The position numbers and the translations under genes were made by a program. A stretch of 64,000 nucleotides of DNA from Nonomuraea pusilla. Its GTDB lineage: Bacteria; Actinomycetota; Actinomycetes; Streptosporangiales; Streptosporangiaceae. The notes beneath the pieces were generated by a model. That model had not been told where the DNA came from and searched no databases. It saw only the letters and a program-made list of their open reading frames with translations. Where the stretch lies: the NCBI RefSeq assembly GCF_900109355.1, contig NZ_FOBF01000017.1:1-64000 (forward strand). Reading direction: 5' to 3'. Position 1 is the first letter of the stretch; the number at the start of each line of letters is the position of its first letter. This document shows positions 8,420 through 16,458 of the stretch, piece by piece.

Positions 8420-8425
8420 ACCCTA
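8420..8425 (-). promoter_or_regulatory. Leaderless -10 element for the TIM-barrel-like gene
   Basis: On the minus strand TAGGGT is followed by 6 bases and the GTG at 8413, so this gene probably has its own promoter despite lying close behind ridA. Confidence 0.5.
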
Positions 8426-8435
8426 CAGTCCAGGA

Positions 8436-8816
8436 CTACGCGCTCTTGTGGGCGACGAAGTCGATCTCCACCAGGATGTCCATCAGCTCCGAGCCGACCG
8501 TCGTGCGCACCGGGTACGGCTCGGTGAAGTAGCTCCTGTACACCTCGTTGTACGCCTTGAAGTCGCGCTTGAGGTGCTGGAGGTGGACCGTCGCCTTCAC
8601 CACGTCGTCGTAGCCGAGGCCGTGGGCGGCCAGGATCGCGCCGAGGTTCTTCATCACCTGGTGGGTCTGGGCGGCCACGTCGTCGCCGACGACCTCCCCC
8701 GTGCGGGGGTCGAGCGGGCCCATGCCGGAGGTGTAGACGAAGTCGCCGACGACGAGGCCCTGCGAGTACGCGCCGACCGGAGCCGCGCCCTCGGTGGTCC
8801 TGAGCTCCTTCTTCAC
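8436..8816 (-). CDS. RidA family enamine/imine deaminase
   Basis: A 126-residue RidA/YjgF/UK114 protein with GAYSQGLVVGDFVYTSGMGP near the N-terminus and the C-terminal core PVRTTVGSELMDILVEIDFVA. The usual catalytic Arg is expected in this last block (PVRTTV). RidA hydrolyses reactive 2-aminoacrylate-type enamines released by PLP enzymes to ketoacids and ammonia. The GTG start at 8816 follows GGGAGG at a spacing of 4. It is directly downstream of the D-threonine aldolase/D-serine dehydratase-like gene, whose dehydratase activity would make exactly that substrate. Confidence 0.9.
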   Translation of the reverse strand: MKKELRTTEGAAPVGAYSQGLVVGDFVYTSGMGPLDPRTGEVVGDDVAAQTHQVMKNLGAILAAHGLGYDDVVKATVHLQHLKRDFKAYNEVYRSYFTEPYPVRTTVGSELMDILVEIDFVAHKSA

Positions 8817-8851
8817 GCTGCCTCCCTGGAGGTGTGGATGGTTGCGGGTTC

Positions 8852-9928
8852 CTAGAAGTTCGTGGTGACGACGCCGACGACCCGGTAGTCGCGATCGACC
8901 ACCGGCAGGCGCCGCCACTTGTCGAAGGCCGTGCACGGGTGGGAGATGCCGAACGCCAGCAGGTCGCCCGGCTTCAGCCCCTCGGCCTGCACGATCGTGT
9001 GCTGGTCCTGCATCCTCGTCACGGTGACGCCGCCGCGCCGCGCCACCGGCAGCCCCTCGTCGTACGGCGCGTCGCGCTTGCCCATGCCGACGATCGCGAG
9101 GCCGGGCTCCGGCGTGGACAGCACGTGCGCCCACACCTCCAGCGCCGGTCGCAGCTCGCCCTCGATCCGGTTGAACGGCGTCCTTTCGCGGTAGTAGCCG
9201 TCGTCGTGCGTGACGTACGCGCCGCTGCGCAGCACGATGACGGCCTGCGTGGCGACCAGCTCGCGCCCGATGACGTCGAACCACTGGCTGCCGCCCACCG
9301 ACAGGATCGGCCTCCTGACCCGCAGGTGCTCGACGGCGTCCTGCAGCAGCCCCAGGTACTCCTTGACGTCCTCCGCGGTCTTCAGCCCGCCCTCGTACCC
9401 GGCGACGCCGGCCAGTTCCACGCCGGGGGCGCGCTGCGCGTGCGCGGCGACGTCCAGCAGCTCGTCCAGCGTCCTGCAGCCGGCGCGGCCTCCCGCGTGG
9501 CCCAGCTCGACGAGCACGCGGAACGGCCGGGCCCCCGCGTGGCGGGACAGGATGTCCAGGCCCGCCTCGGAGTCGGCGAAGCACAGGAACTCGAACTCCG
9601 GGTCGCGCTCCAGCTCGCCCGCCGCCCACGCCAGCCCGGCCGGGTCGACGACCTGGTTGGCCACGAGGACGCGCCGCGCGCCGAACCCGCGCGCCGCCTG
9701 CGCCTGCCGGGGGGTGGCCACGGTGAGCCCCCACGCGCCCGCGGCGAGCTGCATCGCCGCGATCTCGCCCGACATATGCGTCTTGACGTGCGGCGACAGT
9801 TCCATGCCGTGGTCGCGCGCGAACGCCGCCATCGTGGCGATGTTGTGCTCCAGCGCCTCCCGGTGCACGACCATCAGGGGGAAGCCGAGCTCCCCCTCCA
9901 GGACCGACCGGCCGAGGATCTCCTGCAC
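8852..9928 (-). CDS. D-threonine aldolase / D-serine dehydratase-like PLP enzyme
   Basis: A 358-residue member of the alanine racemase N-terminal fold, fused to the D-serine dehydratase-like metal domain. The PLP lysine is in SPHVKTHMS (about K49), and the Zn/Mn ligand motif GISHPCTAFDKW sits near the C-terminus. The family cleaves D-threonine or dehydrates D-serine. The GTG at 9928 is preceded by GGGGGG; an in-frame ATG at 9958 would add ten residues and also has a weak ribosome site. It lies between the N-acyl-D-amino-acid deacylase and ridA on one strand, consistent with a D-amino-acid catabolic operon. Confidence 0.88.
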   Translation of the reverse strand: MQEILGRSVLEGELGFPLMVVHREALEHNIATMAAFARDHGMELSPHVKTHMSGEIAAMQLAAGAWGLTVATPRQAQAARGFGARRVLVANQVVDPAGLAWAAGELERDPEFEFLCFADSEAGLDILSRHAGARPFRVLVELGHAGGRAGCRTLDELLDVAAHAQRAPGVELAGVAGYEGGLKTAEDVKEYLGLLQDAVEHLRVRRPILSVGGSQWFDVIGRELVATQAVIVLRSGAYVTHDDGYYRERTPFNRIEGELRPALEVWAHVLSTPEPGLAIVGMGKRDAPYDEGLPVARRGGVTVTRMQDQHTIVQAEGLKPGDLLAFGISHPCTAFDKWRRLPVVDRDYRVVGVVTTNF

Positions 9929-10040
9929 GGCACCCCCCTTTTGTCCGCGTCCGACCATATCCCACCAGGGCCGCCCGCGGATCTTGCCGGACGGCGCGGT
10001 GGGCGTCGCGTCAGGAGGCGCCCGTGGCCCGGCGGGGCGT

Positions 10041-10116
10041 CAGCTCGGGCGCGGGGCGCGGCCGGGGGTGGCCCCGGTCAGCTCGGGCGCAGGGCGCGAC
10101 CCGGGGTGGCCCCGGT
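10041..10116. repeat. 38-bp tandem duplication at the 3' end of the deacylase gene
   Basis: Two copies (10041-10078 and 10079-10116) differ at a few positions. The upstream copy contains the last codons of the deacylase and the second lies just past its stop, so the gene end has been duplicated. Confidence 0.8.
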
Positions 10117-11604
10117 CAGCTCGCCGGCCGCCAGCACCGGCACGCCCGACACGAGGACGTCGCCGACGCCGGTCGCGAGCGTCCTCGGGGCCTCGTACGT
10201 GGCGGCGTCGGCCACGGTGTCCGGGTCGAACACCACCACGTCGGCCCCGAACCCCGCCCGCAGCAGCCCCCTGTCCGCCAGGCCGAACCGCCGCGCCGGG
10301 TGCGCCGCCAGGTGCACGGCCGCCTGCTCCCACGTCCAGTCGCCCAGCTCGCGGACGTGGCGGCCGAGGAAGCGGGCGAACGCCCCGAACCCCCGCGGAT
10401 GCGGGTGGCCGCCCACGTAGATGCCGTCGGAGCCGCCGGTGTGCGCCGGGTGGCGCAGCACCCTGCGCACCGACTCCTCGCCCTCCGGCCCCTCGTCCGG
10501 GCGGGCCGACACGCACCCCGCCTCCAGCCGGGTCTCCACCAGCAGCCGCCGGCAGAACTCGGCGGGCGTCACCCCGGCCCGCTCCGCCGCCGCCACCATC
10601 GTCAGGCCCTCGGCCCACTCCAGGCCGGGCGCGTGGGAGACGGTCAGACGGGGCCAGAAGGCGTCGAGCGTCGGCCACCAGCCGTCCAGCCCGCCGGACT
10701 CCAGCATCTCCAGCGCCCGGTCGGGCTCCGCCCCCGGCACCGACGGCGGCAGCACCACCATCGCCAGGATCGTGCTCCCCCGCAGGTACGGGTAGGTGTC
10801 GAAGGTCAGGTCCACGTCCTTGGCGAGCGCCTCCTCCACCAGCGGCAGCAGGACGTCGGCGGGCCCGTGCAGGTGCGAGACGTGCACGGCCGCGCCGGAC
10901 CGCCCCGCGATCTCCATCACCTCGGCCATGCCGGCCCCCGCCGCCGCGCCGTAGGCACGCATGTGCGTCACGTACGGCAGCCCGCCGAGCGGCGCGCACA
11001 GCGCGGCCAGCTCCTCGGCCGTGGCGTAGCGGCCCGGCAGGTACTCCAGGCCGGTGGACAGCCCGACGGCGCCCTCCGACAGGCCCCTCTCGACGTGCCG
11101 CAGCATCGCCGCCAGCTCGGTTCGCGACGCGGCGTCGGGCGACGGCCCCATGACGTCGTACCTGACCGTGCCGTGCGGGATCAGGTAGGCCGTGTTGAGC
11201 GCCACCGCCCGGTCGTAGCGGGCGAGCAGCTCCCCCACCGTGAGCGGCCCTTCGCCGAGCGCGCCGTTCACCGCCGCGAAGTAGCGCGACGCGTACGCGA
11301 CCGTCGCCGCCGAGCCCGGCGCGAACGACAGGCCGTCCTGGCCCAGGACGAACGTCGTCACCCCCTGGCGGAGCGCCGCCCGCTGCACCTCCGGGTCGAA
11401 CACGACCGCGTCGCCGTGGGCGTGGCAGTCGACGAAACCGGGCGCGACCAGGCGTCCCGACGCGTCGATCACGGTCGCCGCCCGCGCCTCGCCCAGGCGG
11501 CCGACGGCCGCGATCCTGTCGCCCCTCACCGCCACGTCCGCGCGGAACGGGGGCGCGCCCGTGCCGTCGAGGACCCGTCCGCCGCTGATGACTACGTCGA
11601 ACAT
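10078..11604 (-). CDS. N-acyl-D-amino-acid deacylase (D-aminoacylase, amidohydrolase family)
   Basis: A 508-residue amidohydrolase. The N-terminal strand MFDVVISGGRVLDGTG and the metal motif PGFVDCHAHGD (His61/His63) are family hallmarks; later blocks include VHVSHLHGP and the C-terminal beta-sandwich RAGFGADVVVFDPDTV. D-aminoacylases and related N-acyl-D-Glu/Asp deacylases release free D-amino acids. ATG at 11604 starts at the first beta strand; TTG or GTG codons just upstream are possible. It sits 11 bases behind the DUF4173-like gene, and upstream of the D-Thr aldolase-like and ridA genes, so the three may degrade N-acylated D-amino acids together. Confidence 0.9.
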   Translation of the reverse strand: MFDVVISGGRVLDGTGAPPFRADVAVRGDRIAAVGRLGEARAATVIDASGRLVAPGFVDCHAHGDAVVFDPEVQRAALRQGVTTFVLGQDGLSFAPGSAATVAYASRYFAAVNGALGEGPLTVGELLARYDRAVALNTAYLIPHGTVRYDVMGPSPDAASRTELAAMLRHVERGLSEGAVGLSTGLEYLPGRYATAEELAALCAPLGGLPYVTHMRAYGAAAGAGMAEVMEIAGRSGAAVHVSHLHGPADVLLPLVEEALAKDVDLTFDTYPYLRGSTILAMVVLPPSVPGAEPDRALEMLESGGLDGWWPTLDAFWPRLTVSHAPGLEWAEGLTMVAAAERAGVTPAEFCRRLLVETRLEAGCVSARPDEGPEGEESVRRVLRHPAHTGGSDGIYVGGHPHPRGFGAFARFLGRHVRELGDWTWEQAAVHLAAHPARRFGLADRGLLRAGFGADVVVFDPDTVADAATYEAPRTLATGVGDVLVSGVPVLAAGELTGATPGRALRPS

Positions 11605-11615
11605 CACCCCAGGAT

Positions 11616-14600
11616 TCAATCAGAGCCGCGCCCCGTCGCCGATCCGCACGACCGCGCGGTCACGGGCCGCCGCGCCAGCAGTTCCCTGGCCTGGGCGCGG
11701 GCCAGGTTCCAGCCGTTCCACGGGTCAGGACGGTCCAGCCCCCGGGCCGCCACCAGGTCGGCCAGGACGCAGCTGCGCTGCGGCTCGGGCAGCCGGTCCA
11801 GCGCCGGCACGGCCTCCGCGCCCAGGTCGCCCAGGTAGTCGGCGTCGATGCGGGTGACGCCCCGTACCTCCACCTGCGTCCGCGCCACCCGCAGGTCCGG
11901 GTTCACCAGCGCGAACGCGCCCAGCCCCAGCGCCGTCACCAGCACCACCGCGCGCGGGAGCCAGCCCGACCCGCGTCCGGCCAGCCGGAGCGCGCCCGCC
12001 ACGAGCACCAGCGCGAACACCGCGCCCAGCCACCAGACGGCCGCCTCCACCGACAGCCGCAGCCGCGACAACCCGTACGCGTCGATGTACAGGTGCATGC
12101 GGTGCAGCGCCGACGCCAGCACCACCATGGTCAGCGAGCACAGCACCCCGAGCTGCCCCGCGAGCAGCCGGCGCTCGCCGCGCTCGGTCCTGAGCAGCCC
12201 GGCCGCGACCGCGACGATGCCCAGCACCACCACGCTGACCGCCACGAGCTGGAAGAAGCCCTGCCGCGCGTACGCGGCGTAGGTCAGGCCCACCGTCCTC
12301 AGCACCCGGTCGTCGCCGCCGAACAGCGCCGTGACCTGCACCACGACGAACGCGGCGAACAGCAGGTTCACCGCGGTCAGCGGCACCAGCCAGACGCTCC
12401 TGCCCACGCTGAACTTCGCCTCGGGGCCGGGCGGGTCCGCCACCGGCCTGAGCGCCACCAGCACGACCGCCGCCAGCAGCACCGCGAACACCACGAACAG
12501 GAAGGCCCGCAGCGGCGCGGACTCCAGCCACTCGGGGGCCGTCGTCAGCCGCTCCGCGTACGAGGCGAACACCGGGTCGGCCGAGGCGAACAGCACCCCG
12601 AACACCAGCAGCAGCACCGCCGCGATGCCGAGCCCGGCCAGGGTCGGCATGATCCGGCGCCTGGCCGTCAGCCCCTTCACGGGGCCCGCGAGGAACCACG
12701 CCACCGGGCCCAGCGCCAGCAGCACCGACACGACGCCCCTGATGACGCCGATCCAGCCGCGTCCCGCGCCGGACACGGCGAGGGCGACCAGCGCGGCCCC
12801 CGCCAGGAGCAGGATCGACACCAGCCAGCCGGCGTCGCGCACCGCCGCCATCGCGATCAGGCCGTACCCGGTCAGCCCGAACGCCGCCGCCCAGGGCGTC
12901 ATCCTGGGCAGGATCGCCGGCAGCGCCGCCAGGCCCGGCACCAGCGCCGCCAGCACCACGCCCAGCCCCGGCCCCGCGCCGGGCAGCGCGACCGCCGCGC
13001 AGACCCCGGCTCCGGCGGCGGCGGGCAGCAGCCAGCGCGGCGCGTCGGGGACGTCGGGCCTGGGGAACAGCGGCGGCGGCACATAGCCGGGCGGCCCCCC
13101 GAGGACCCCACCGGCAGGAACCGGAGGGCTGCCCTGACGGTCCCCCGCCCCTCCCAGGGAAGCCGCCCCCGCATCGCGCGGCGCGCCCGCCTGGGGGGCC
13201 GTCCCTCCTCCCCTGAAGGACGCCGGCCCGTGCGGCTCGGCCGTCGGCCCAGGCGGCGGAGGAGCCGCCCCACCAGGGCCGGGCGGGCCGTACTGCCCGG
13301 GGCCGGGCGGGCCGTACTGCCCGGGGCCGGTCGGCCCGTACTGCCCGGGGCCGGGCGGGCCGTACTGCCCGGCGCCGGGCGGGGCCGGGGCGGCGGCGCG
13401 GGCCGAGGCGTCGCCCAGGGCGGCCCCGATCGACCCCGTCACCCCGACGCAGACGACGAGCGCGACGAACCCCGCGGCGACGCCCAGCATCATGGTCACC
13501 AGGAGGGCGACGAACATCCCGAGGACCAGCCCGGCCAGCACGCCGAGCGCCCCGCCGCCGATCATCCTCGCCATCCGCCTGCGAGCCCCGTCACCTCCGT
13601 CGCCCGGCGCGCCCGCTCCAGGGCTCCGCACGGCGGGCGCCGCCGCCCCGTACTGGATGAGGACACCCGCCGGCGGGCTCGCCGCGGCGGCGCCCGCCGT
13701 GGGCGCGCCGGCCGGGGCCGGGGCGCCGGTCGTGGAGGGGCGGGTGTCCTGGGAGGCCGCCCGCGCGGCGGCTGGCTCCGGGACGTCCGCGCCGGTGACG
13801 GCGGTGTCCCCGGTCATGGCGTCCCCGGGATCGTCCCCGGCGGTCGCGGCTTCGGTGGGTCCCATGTGCGTTCTCCCTGGGAGGGTGGCGACCATGTGGC
13901 AGCCGGGACGGTCGGCGATGTGGACGGTGCCCCCGTGGAGTTCGGCGATCTCCTTCACGATGGCCAGCCCCAGCCCCGCTCCCCCGCCGTCGGCGGCGCG
14001 GCCGGAGTCGAGGCGGGAGAAGCGTTCGAACACGCGGGCCCTGGCCGGCACCGGGATGCCGGGGCCCTGGTCGGCCACGGTGAGCCGCACCCTGTTGCCG
14101 TCGCCGGCGCAGGTCACGGTCACGAGCCCGCCGGGCGGGCTGTGGCGTACGGCGTTGTCGAGCAGGTTGGCCAGGACCTGGGCGAGCAGGTCGGGGTCGG
14201 CGCGCACGCCGAGCCCGGCGGGGGCCGCGCCGGTGATGGCGACGTCCTCGCGGGCGAGCGACGCCTCGCGCACGGCCTGTTCGACGAGCGGGGCCAGCTC
14301 GACGGGCTCGGGCTCGATGAGCCGTACGCCGGAGTCGAGCCGCGACAGGTCGAGGAGCTGGGCGACGAGGCGGCCGAGCCGCTCGGTCTGCGCGAGGGCG
14401 GTGCGCATGGTGACGGGGTCGGGGGCGGAGACGCCGTCCACGACGTTCTCGAGGACGGCGCGCAGCCCGGTGATGGGGGTGCGCAGCTCGTGGCTCACGT
14501 TGGCGACGAGCTCGCGCCGCTGCCTGTCGACCTCGCCGAGGTCGGCGGCCATGGCGTTGAACGCGCGGGCCAGCTCGCCCACCTCGTCCCGGGACGTGGC

Positions 14601-14855
14601 GGTGACGCGCAGCGCGTACTGTCCCTTGGCGATGGTCTGGGCGGCGCGGGCCAGCTGGCGCAGCGGCTTGGTCATGCCCTTGGCCAGCACCTGCACCATG
14701 ATCAGCGCGAGCACCATGGCGACGGCGATGCGGACGTCACGCGACAGCCCCGAGTTGAGCCCGACCTCGTTGACGACGAAGGCGGTGCCGACGGCGAGGA
14801 CGATGACGATGCCGAGCTTGACCTTGATGCGCCCGAGGAAGTCGAGCGGCCTCAT
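11616..14855 (-). CDS. Histidine kinase continuous in frame with a DUF4173/DUF4153-like membrane protein
   Basis: One uninterrupted frame of 1079 residues. Residues 1-330 are an OmpR-type sensor kinase: two membrane segments (about 13-29 and 43-60), HAMP, phospho-acceptor His122 in VANVSHELRTP, N-box LANLLDNAVRHS and G-boxes GPGIP/GAGLGLAIV. Residues 331-1079 begin MGPTEAATAG, carry a Pro/Gly repeat linker, then about 12 hydrophobic segments and a soluble end, resembling DUF4173 proteins. No stop separates them. The internal ATG at 13865 has its own AGGGAGA ribosome site 6 bases upstream, so the DUF4173 part may also be made separately. The kinase start overlaps the response regulator stop (ATGA). 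Confidence 0.8.
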   Translation of the reverse strand: MRPLDFLGRIKVKLGIVIVLAVGTAFVVNEVGLNSGLSRDVRIAVAMVLALIMVQVLAKGMTKPLRQLARAAQTIAKGQYALRVTATSRDEVGELARAFNAMAADLGEVDRQRRELVANVSHELRTPITGLRAVLENVVDGVSAPDPVTMRTALAQTERLGRLVAQLLDLSRLDSGVRLIEPEPVELAPLVEQAVREASLAREDVAITGAAPAGLGVRADPDLLAQVLANLLDNAVRHSPPGGLVTVTCAGDGNRVRLTVADQGPGIPVPARARVFERFSRLDSGRAADGGGAGLGLAIVKEIAELHGGTVHIADRPGCHMVATLPGRTHMGPTEAATAGDDPGDAMTGDTAVTGADVPEPAAARAASQDTRPSTTGAPAPAGAPTAGAAAASPPAGVLIQYGAAAPAVRSPGAGAPGDGGDGARRRMARMIGGGALGVLAGLVLGMFVALLVTMMLGVAAGFVALVVCVGVTGSIGAALGDASARAAAPAPPGAGQYGPPGPGQYGPTGPGQYGPPGPGQYGPPGPGGAAPPPPGPTAEPHGPASFRGGGTAPQAGAPRDAGAASLGGAGDRQGSPPVPAGGVLGGPPGYVPPPLFPRPDVPDAPRWLLPAAAGAGVCAAVALPGAGPGLGVVLAALVPGLAALPAILPRMTPWAAAFGLTGYGLIAMAAVRDAGWLVSILLLAGAALVALAVSGAGRGWIGVIRGVVSVLLALGPVAWFLAGPVKGLTARRRIMPTLAGLGIAAVLLLVFGVLFASADPVFASYAERLTTAPEWLESAPLRAFLFVVFAVLLAAVVLVALRPVADPPGPEAKFSVGRSVWLVPLTAVNLLFAAFVVVQVTALFGGDDRVLRTVGLTYAAYARQGFFQLVAVSVVVLGIVAVAAGLLRTERGERRLLAGQLGVLCSLTMVVLASALHRMHLYIDAYGLSRLRLSVEAAVWWLGAVFALVLVAGALRLAGRGSGWLPRAVVLVTALGLGAFALVNPDLRVARTQVEVRGVTRIDADYLGDLGAEAVPALDRLPEPQRSCVLADLVAARGLDRPDPWNGWNLARAQARELLARRPVTARSCGSATGRGSD
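13277..13372. repeat. Four perfect-length 24-bp tandem repeats encoding GPGQYGPP
   Basis: Four consecutive 24-base units start at 13277, 13301, 13325 and 13349 and differ at one or two bases. They encode a GPGQYGPP-type octapeptide within the low-complexity linker of the DUF4173-like part. Such Pro/Gly/Tyr linkers are common in actinomycete membrane proteins, and the repeat number is likely to vary. Confidence 0.9.
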
Positions 14856-15535
14856 CGGCGCACCAGGGCGTACCCGACGCCGTGGACGGTCCTGACGACG
14901 TCGGGGCCGAGCTTGCGGCGCAGGGCCCGCACGTGGCTGTCCACGGTCCTGGTGGCGGCGGCCTCGGAGAAGCCCCACACGTCCGACAGCAGCCTGTCGC
15001 GCTCGAAGACCTGTCCGGGCCGCTCGGCGAGCCGCCGCAGCAGGTCGAACTCGGTCCTGGTGAGCTGCGCCTCCGCGCCGCGCACGAACACCCTGCGGGC
15101 GGCGGTGTCGATCTCGACGTCGCCGACCCTGACGATGGTGTCCTCGGCGGCGAGCTGGGAGGCCCGTTCGACCCTGCGCAGCAGCGCGTGGATCCTCGCG
15201 ACGAGCTCGCGCATGCTGAACGGCTTGGCCAGGTAGTCGTCGGCTCCGACGCCGAGGCCGACGAGCACGTCGGTCTCCTCGCCGAGCGCGGTCAGCATGA
15301 GCACCGGCACGGGCCTGGCGGCCTGCATCCTGCGGCACACCTCCAGGCCGTCGAGTCCGGGCAGGAGCCGGTCGAGGATCACGAGGTCGGGGTCGGACCT
15401 CCCGTACTCGGCGAGGGCGGCGTGGCCGTCCCCTGCCGTCCTGACGTCGAACCCCTCGGCGGCCAGCCTGTTCCGCACGGCCAGCGCGATCGTCTGGTCG
15501 TCCTCCACCACGAGGACGCGCCGCTGCTCTGCCAC
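14852..15535 (-). CDS. OmpR-family response regulator
   Basis: A 227-residue regulator: receiver domain with phospho-acceptor Asp55 in LVILDRLLPG, acidic pair EDD at 11-13 and Lys in YLAKPFSM; the C-terminal winged helix has LTRTEFDLLRRLAERPGQVF and TRTVDSHVRALRRKLG. It pairs with the kinase downstream (ATGA overlap). The GTG at 15535 has no ribosome site, but TAGGCT lies 7 bases upstream, fitting a leaderless message. It is divergent from the N-acetyltransferase gene, with an 18-bp inverted repeat in between. Confidence 0.93.
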   Translation of the reverse strand: MAEQRRVLVVEDDQTIALAVRNRLAAEGFDVRTAGDGHAALAEYGRSDPDLVILDRLLPGLDGLEVCRRMQAARPVPVLMLTALGEETDVLVGLGVGADDYLAKPFSMRELVARIHALLRRVERASQLAAEDTIVRVGDVEIDTAARRVFVRGAEAQLTRTEFDLLRRLAERPGQVFERDRLLSDVWGFSEAAATRTVDSHVRALRRKLGPDVVRTVHGVGYALVRR

Positions 15536-15542
15536 GGAGGGA

Positions 15543-15548
15543 AGCCTA
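15543..15548 (-). promoter_or_regulatory. Leaderless -10 element for the response regulator
   Basis: TAGGCT on the minus strand, 7 bases before the GTG at 15535. The same TAGGCT-N7-start arrangement occurs at 20623. Confidence 0.55.
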
Positions 15549-15553
15549 GAAGG

Positions 15554-15571
15554 GTGCTGTGCAGACAGCAC
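15554..15571. promoter_or_regulatory. Inverted repeat in the divergent RR / N-acetyltransferase promoter
   Basis: GTGCTGT, 4 bases, ACAGCAC: a perfect 7-bp inverted repeat just upstream of the response regulator -10 element. It is a candidate autoregulatory operator, although OmpR-type proteins usually prefer direct repeats. Confidence 0.4.
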
Positions 15572-15608
15572 TCCCAAATGTGTGCATATCCGGTGCAGAC
15601 TGGGCGCC

Positions 15609-16454
15609 GTGAACATCGCCGGATACCTGCGCCGCCTCGGCCGTCCCGACCTGCTCGACGCCCCTCCGACCTGGGAGGGCCTGCGGGCGCTGCACACCGC
15701 GCACGTCGAGAGGGTGCCGTACGAGGCGCTCGACATCTGGTTGGAACGTCCCACGGGGATCGACCCCGCGGAGTCGGCGGCGCGGATCACCGGCGGCAGG
15801 GGCGGCTACTGCTACCACCTGAACGGCGCGTTCTCGACGCTGCTCGCCCGGCTCGGCTACGACGTCACGCGCCACGCGGGCGGCGTGCAGAGCCGGGGCG
15901 CGGAGCCGGGCATCACCCGCAACCACCTGGCGCTGACGGCGCGCGGCCTGCCGGCCCCCGGCAACCCGGGCGGCGCGTGGCTGGTGGACCTCGGGCTGGG
16001 CGACGGGCCGCACGAGCCGCTGCCGCTGGTCGCGGGCTCGTACCGGCAAGGGCCTTTCACGTACGGGCTGCGGCCGTCGGAGGTGGCGCCGGGCGGGTGG
16101 AGGTTCGACCACGACCCGGCGGGTTCGTTCGAGGGCATGGACTTCGCCCCCGAACCTGCGGAGATGGCGGAGTTCGAGGACATGCACCGGCACCTGTCCA
16201 CCTCGCCGGACTCGGGGTTCGTCCGGGTGGCGGCGGTGCTGCGCAGGGACGCGTCAGGCGTGGACGTCCTGCGCGGGCTCGTCCTGACGCGGCAGGGGGC
16301 CGGCGCGCACTCGGTCACGCTGGACTCCGCCCGTGACTACTACGCGGCCCTCGGCGACGTGTTCGGGCTGACGCTGGACGACGTGGCCGACGCGGAGAAG
16401 GACAGGCTCTGGCGCAGGCTGCGCGACGCCCACGAGGCGTGGACGGCCTCCTGA
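15609..16454 (+). CDS. Arylamine N-acetyltransferase
   Basis: A 281-residue NAT family enzyme with the catalytic triad visible: Cys68 in RGGYCYHLNGAF, His106 in ITRNHLAL, and Asp127 in WLVDLGLGD. The family transfers acetyl from CoA to arylamines, hydrazines or, in amide-synthase relatives, closes macrolactams; no polyketide genes are nearby, so an ordinary NAT is more likely. The GTG at 15609 has CAGACT 7 bases upstream, suggesting a leaderless start. The kinase-like gene follows 4 bases downstream. Confidence 0.92.
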   Translation: MNIAGYLRRLGRPDLLDAPPTWEGLRALHTAHVERVPYEALDIWLERPTGIDPAESAARITGGRGGYCYHLNGAFSTLLARLGYDVTRHAGGVQSRGAEPGITRNHLALTARGLPAPGNPGGAWLVDLGLGDGPHEPLPLVAGSYRQGPFTYGLRPSEVAPGGWRFDHDPAGSFEGMDFAPEPAEMAEFEDMHRHLSTSPDSGFVRVAAVLRRDASGVDVLRGLVLTRQGAGAHSVTLDSARDYYAALGDVFGLTLDDVADAEKDRLWRRLRDAHEAWTAS

Positions 16455-16458
16455 TCCG

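Noticed and set aside
12093..15236. 1047-codon open frame opposite the kinase/DUF4173 gene
   Set aside because: A His/Arg/Gln-rich shadow with no domain; the opposite strand has clear kinase and regulator motifs.
15609..16454. Amide synthase of an ansamycin cluster
   Set aside because: The fold and triad are shared with NAT, but no AHBA or polyketide synthase genes lie nearby.
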